From assembly GCA_963170055.1 (NCBI GenBank), contig CAUJGJ010000025.1:1901401-1918900 (forward strand): 17,500 nucleotides of DNA. Direction: 5' to 3'. Position 1 is the stretch's first letter. Every line of letters begins with the position of its first letter. The stretch comes from Halisarca cf. caerulea. Lineage: Eukaryota > Porifera > Demospongiae > Chondrillida > Halisarcidae. Of this stretch, positions 1-17,500 are shown in pieces. Position numbers and translations under genes: made by a program. The notes beneath the pieces are model-generated. The model was not told the DNA's origin and did not search any database. It saw only the letters and a program-made list of their open reading frames with translations.

Positions 1-152
1 TCCCCCTTGAAATAGTGCGGCAGTACACGTTTACACTCACACACAAGTTTGCCCATCGCCTTTCCCAAAATACCCTCCCCCTGTCATCCTTGAGACAACT
101 TCCTAATGAAAAGTACACAAAGCCCTCCAGTACAACCACATGCTGTACTCAC

Positions 153-4662
<4,510 letters not shown>

Positions 4663-4766
4663 TTCGAGAGGGCACGTCTAGTATGCTTTATCCTTGAAGT
4701 TCTAGACTGAGCGAATGGGAGTGTTGCGTGTACTATAAGTACGTACGCCTTCGTGACGAGAGGAAG

Positions 4767-4798
4767 AGGTCAGGTCGAAGGTCGAAAGTCAAAGTTGA
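4767..4798 (+). promoter_or_regulatory. Cluster of nuclear-receptor-like half-sites with an HNF4/DR1-like element
   Basis: AGGTCA at 4767-4772 overlaps AGGTCG at 4772-4777. A second AGGTCG is at 4779-4784. AAGTCA-A-AGTTGA at 4786-4798 has DR1 spacing and the GTCAAAGT core of the HNF4/RXR consensus (9 of 13 positions by eye). This could serve HPD, NCoR or both. Short motifs occur by chance, so confidence is modest. Confidence 0.35.
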
Positions 4799-4837
4799 AA
4801 GTTTGTGCGTGTCCGCCTTCCCCTGCTCCTTCCTGTA

Positions 4838-4877
4838 TGACGCAAGTGATGACGTCATCAGTGAGTCGGCCATTTTC
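4838..4877. promoter_or_regulatory. CRE/ATF palindrome with flanking half-site and YY1-like motif
   Basis: Bases 4847-4860 form a perfect 14-bp palindrome with TGACGTCA, the full cAMP-response element, at 4850-4857. A related TGACGCAA lies at 4838-4845, and an AP-1-like GTGAGTCGG at 4861-4869. CGGCCATTTTC follows from 4867 and resembles the YY1 core in reverse. CRE and YY1 sites are common in TATA-less bidirectional promoters. The motifs are seen; occupancy is inferred. Confidence 0.6.
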
Positions 4878-4970
4878 TTCTATTCCAAACAACAAGGATT
4901 TGTCGAAGTACGCCTTTCGGTCCCTTTTTCTTTGTAATCGTTGGTCATTCACTACTGAACAACAGTGAAT

Positions 4971-4991
4971 ATGAACTTTTGCATCGTCTAA
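4971..4991 (+). other. Possible six-codon upstream ORF in the NCoR 5' leader
   Basis: ATG AAC TTT TGC ATC GTC TAA ends 24 bases before the NCoR start codon. It is out of frame with the main ORF and would limit initiation if the transcript starts upstream of 4971. The start site of transcription is unknown. Confidence 0.35.
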
Positions 4992-5015
4992 GGTGTATTT
5001 TAGAGTATTGTGGAG

Positions 5016-16543
<11,528 letters not shown>

Positions 16544-17323
16544 CAGAATATAAAACGTAAAAGTTTGTATTTACACTCCACTTTCCTCATTGAAATTGAT
16601 GTGTTTATTGTAACAGTTAGTGTCTTTTATGGGTTTTATTCACATAGTCCATTCTATATGTAAAAAAAGTAACATTTTTCATACTTGCTTTATGATGATT
16701 GTAATCTTTCCCTTAACACCCGTGGATATCATGTACACTACATGTGTTTCTGTGAACTGTACATGCAAGCATGTTTGTATGGGACTGTTAATCGTCGTCC
16801 ACTTTTACTGTACATTTGATGAAGTTGACTGGCATTTGTTACCTTATCTCAATGTCATTGTACATCCGTGTGTCTAGCTTGGCTGCAGCAAGCCCGACTG
16901 AAGGTGGATATAACTACAAGAGTGGAACCTTTGGGATCTAGTTCTTTGGTAATTCACAATCATATAGTTCTCCCATGCATTGGTACAGGTCACCACAGTA
17001 CAAGTAGAGCTAGTACATACAGTGAGACCTCACTTATCCACACCTCAGATATCCCGTTTCCTCACCGTCCACATATAGTACGTAGTTTTTATTGAAACAA
17101 TTAAATCTGCAATAATCCCACTGTACACTATACTACTGCTTGATTCCTCATGATCATTTACATCCGCAATTTCATCCAGAACAGATGTGCATGTGCATGC
17201 AGATACAGTGAGGTCTGTTAAAGGAGGCCATGGCTGTATTTTCTTTTATTTTTGTACGCAATCATTAGCCCTTCCTGAGTTGTGCATTTCATCTCTGACT
17301 TCATCAAAAATTTCCATAATAAA
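16544..17323 (+). other. NCOR1: Probable NCoR 3' UTR with candidate poly(A) signal
   Basis: Non-coding sequence after the TAG. ATTAAA at 17100-17105 and AATAAA at 17318-17323 are candidate poly(A) signals, and the transcript may end after either. MITE-type ends follow TA at 17020 (CAGTGAGACCTCACTTATCC) and 17206 (CAGTGAGGTCTGTTAAAGG), without clear partners. Confidence 0.4.
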
Positions 17324-17500
17324 TACATATGTACGCATGTTTACTAATGATTATTGTATATGGTATGAATTGTGTGCCACTAATTCCTATAGTGGCTGAA
17401 ATTATTATCAAATGTCTAGCTCCACCCCTGAAAATGGCCGAGCGAGATTGGATCAGCAACGCCACACTAAGGCCTTATGGGTGGGTAGTCTCGCTATCCA
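17324..17500. other. Downstream sequence without recognised features
   Basis: No exon, RNA gene or repeat is recognisable. It may be intergenic, or the edge of the next gene beyond the window. Confidence 0.4.

Larger units (their letters stand above)
4663..5015. promoter_or_regulatory. Shared HPD/NCoR bidirectional promoter interval
   Basis: The two start codons point away from each other and are 353 bp apart, so both 5' UTRs and core promoters must lie here unless extra non-coding exons exist. Unlike the introns, the interval has no microsatellite and contains clustered transcription-factor-like motifs, listed separately. I see no convincing TATA box at a sensible distance from either start. 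Transcription start sites cannot be placed from sequence alone. Confidence 0.7.

Noticed and set aside
1..152. A further HPD exon carrying the first Fe-ligand histidine
   Set aside because: I read all three minus-strand frames and found none of the expected conserved residues; it is treated as the intron after exon 7.

Overview
This is animal nuclear DNA carrying the facing 5' parts of two intron-containing genes in head-to-head orientation. Both genes have GT-AG introns. The genes, the very short (CA/TG)n-loaded introns and the density of small TA-flanked inverted-repeat elements suggest an invertebrate. A sponge or other early-branching animal is my best guess, but the sequence does not prove it.

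Left gene (minus strand, about 4.7 kb down to base 1 and beyond): 4-hydroxyphenylpyruvate dioxygenase (HPD, tyrosine catabolism). Seven coding exons can be joined in frame: 4660-4662, 4507-4530, 1883-2053, 1216-1258, 878-960, 475-564 and 153-256. They give the first ~172 residues, i.e. the N-terminal vicinal-oxygen-chelate half. The catalytic C-terminal half lies off the left edge. The start codon appears to sit alone at the end of exon 1, followed by a 24-nt exon.

Right gene (plus strand, 5016-16543): a complete nuclear receptor corepressor (NCoR/SMRT family) in 12 coding exons. The joined reading frame is 4215 nt, or 1404 residues plus stop. It has a GPS2-binding coiled coil, the deacetylase-activating domain with SANT1, SANT2, and a long disordered C-terminal exon with one AT-hook-like motif. 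It is much shorter than vertebrate NCoR1/SMRT, and I see no canonical C-terminal CoRNR boxes.

Between the two start codons are only 353 bp (4663-5015), which must hold both promoters. This stretch has a 14-bp palindrome containing a perfect CRE, a YY1-like site, and a cluster of AGGTCA-type half-sites including an HNF4/DR1-like element.

The introns are crowded with repeats. There are eleven (CA/TG)n tracts, ten of them TG on the sense strand of their own gene. There are three minisatellites: 27 bp x 6, 19 bp x about 20, and 41 bp x 22. There are at least seven MITE-like elements with TA target sites in four families, one further inverted repeat, and pervasive TACGTA-type palindromes. Bases 16544-17500 are 3' UTR and downstream DNA with a possible AATAAA at 17318. 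I found no prokaryotic, viral, tRNA, rRNA or CRISPR features.
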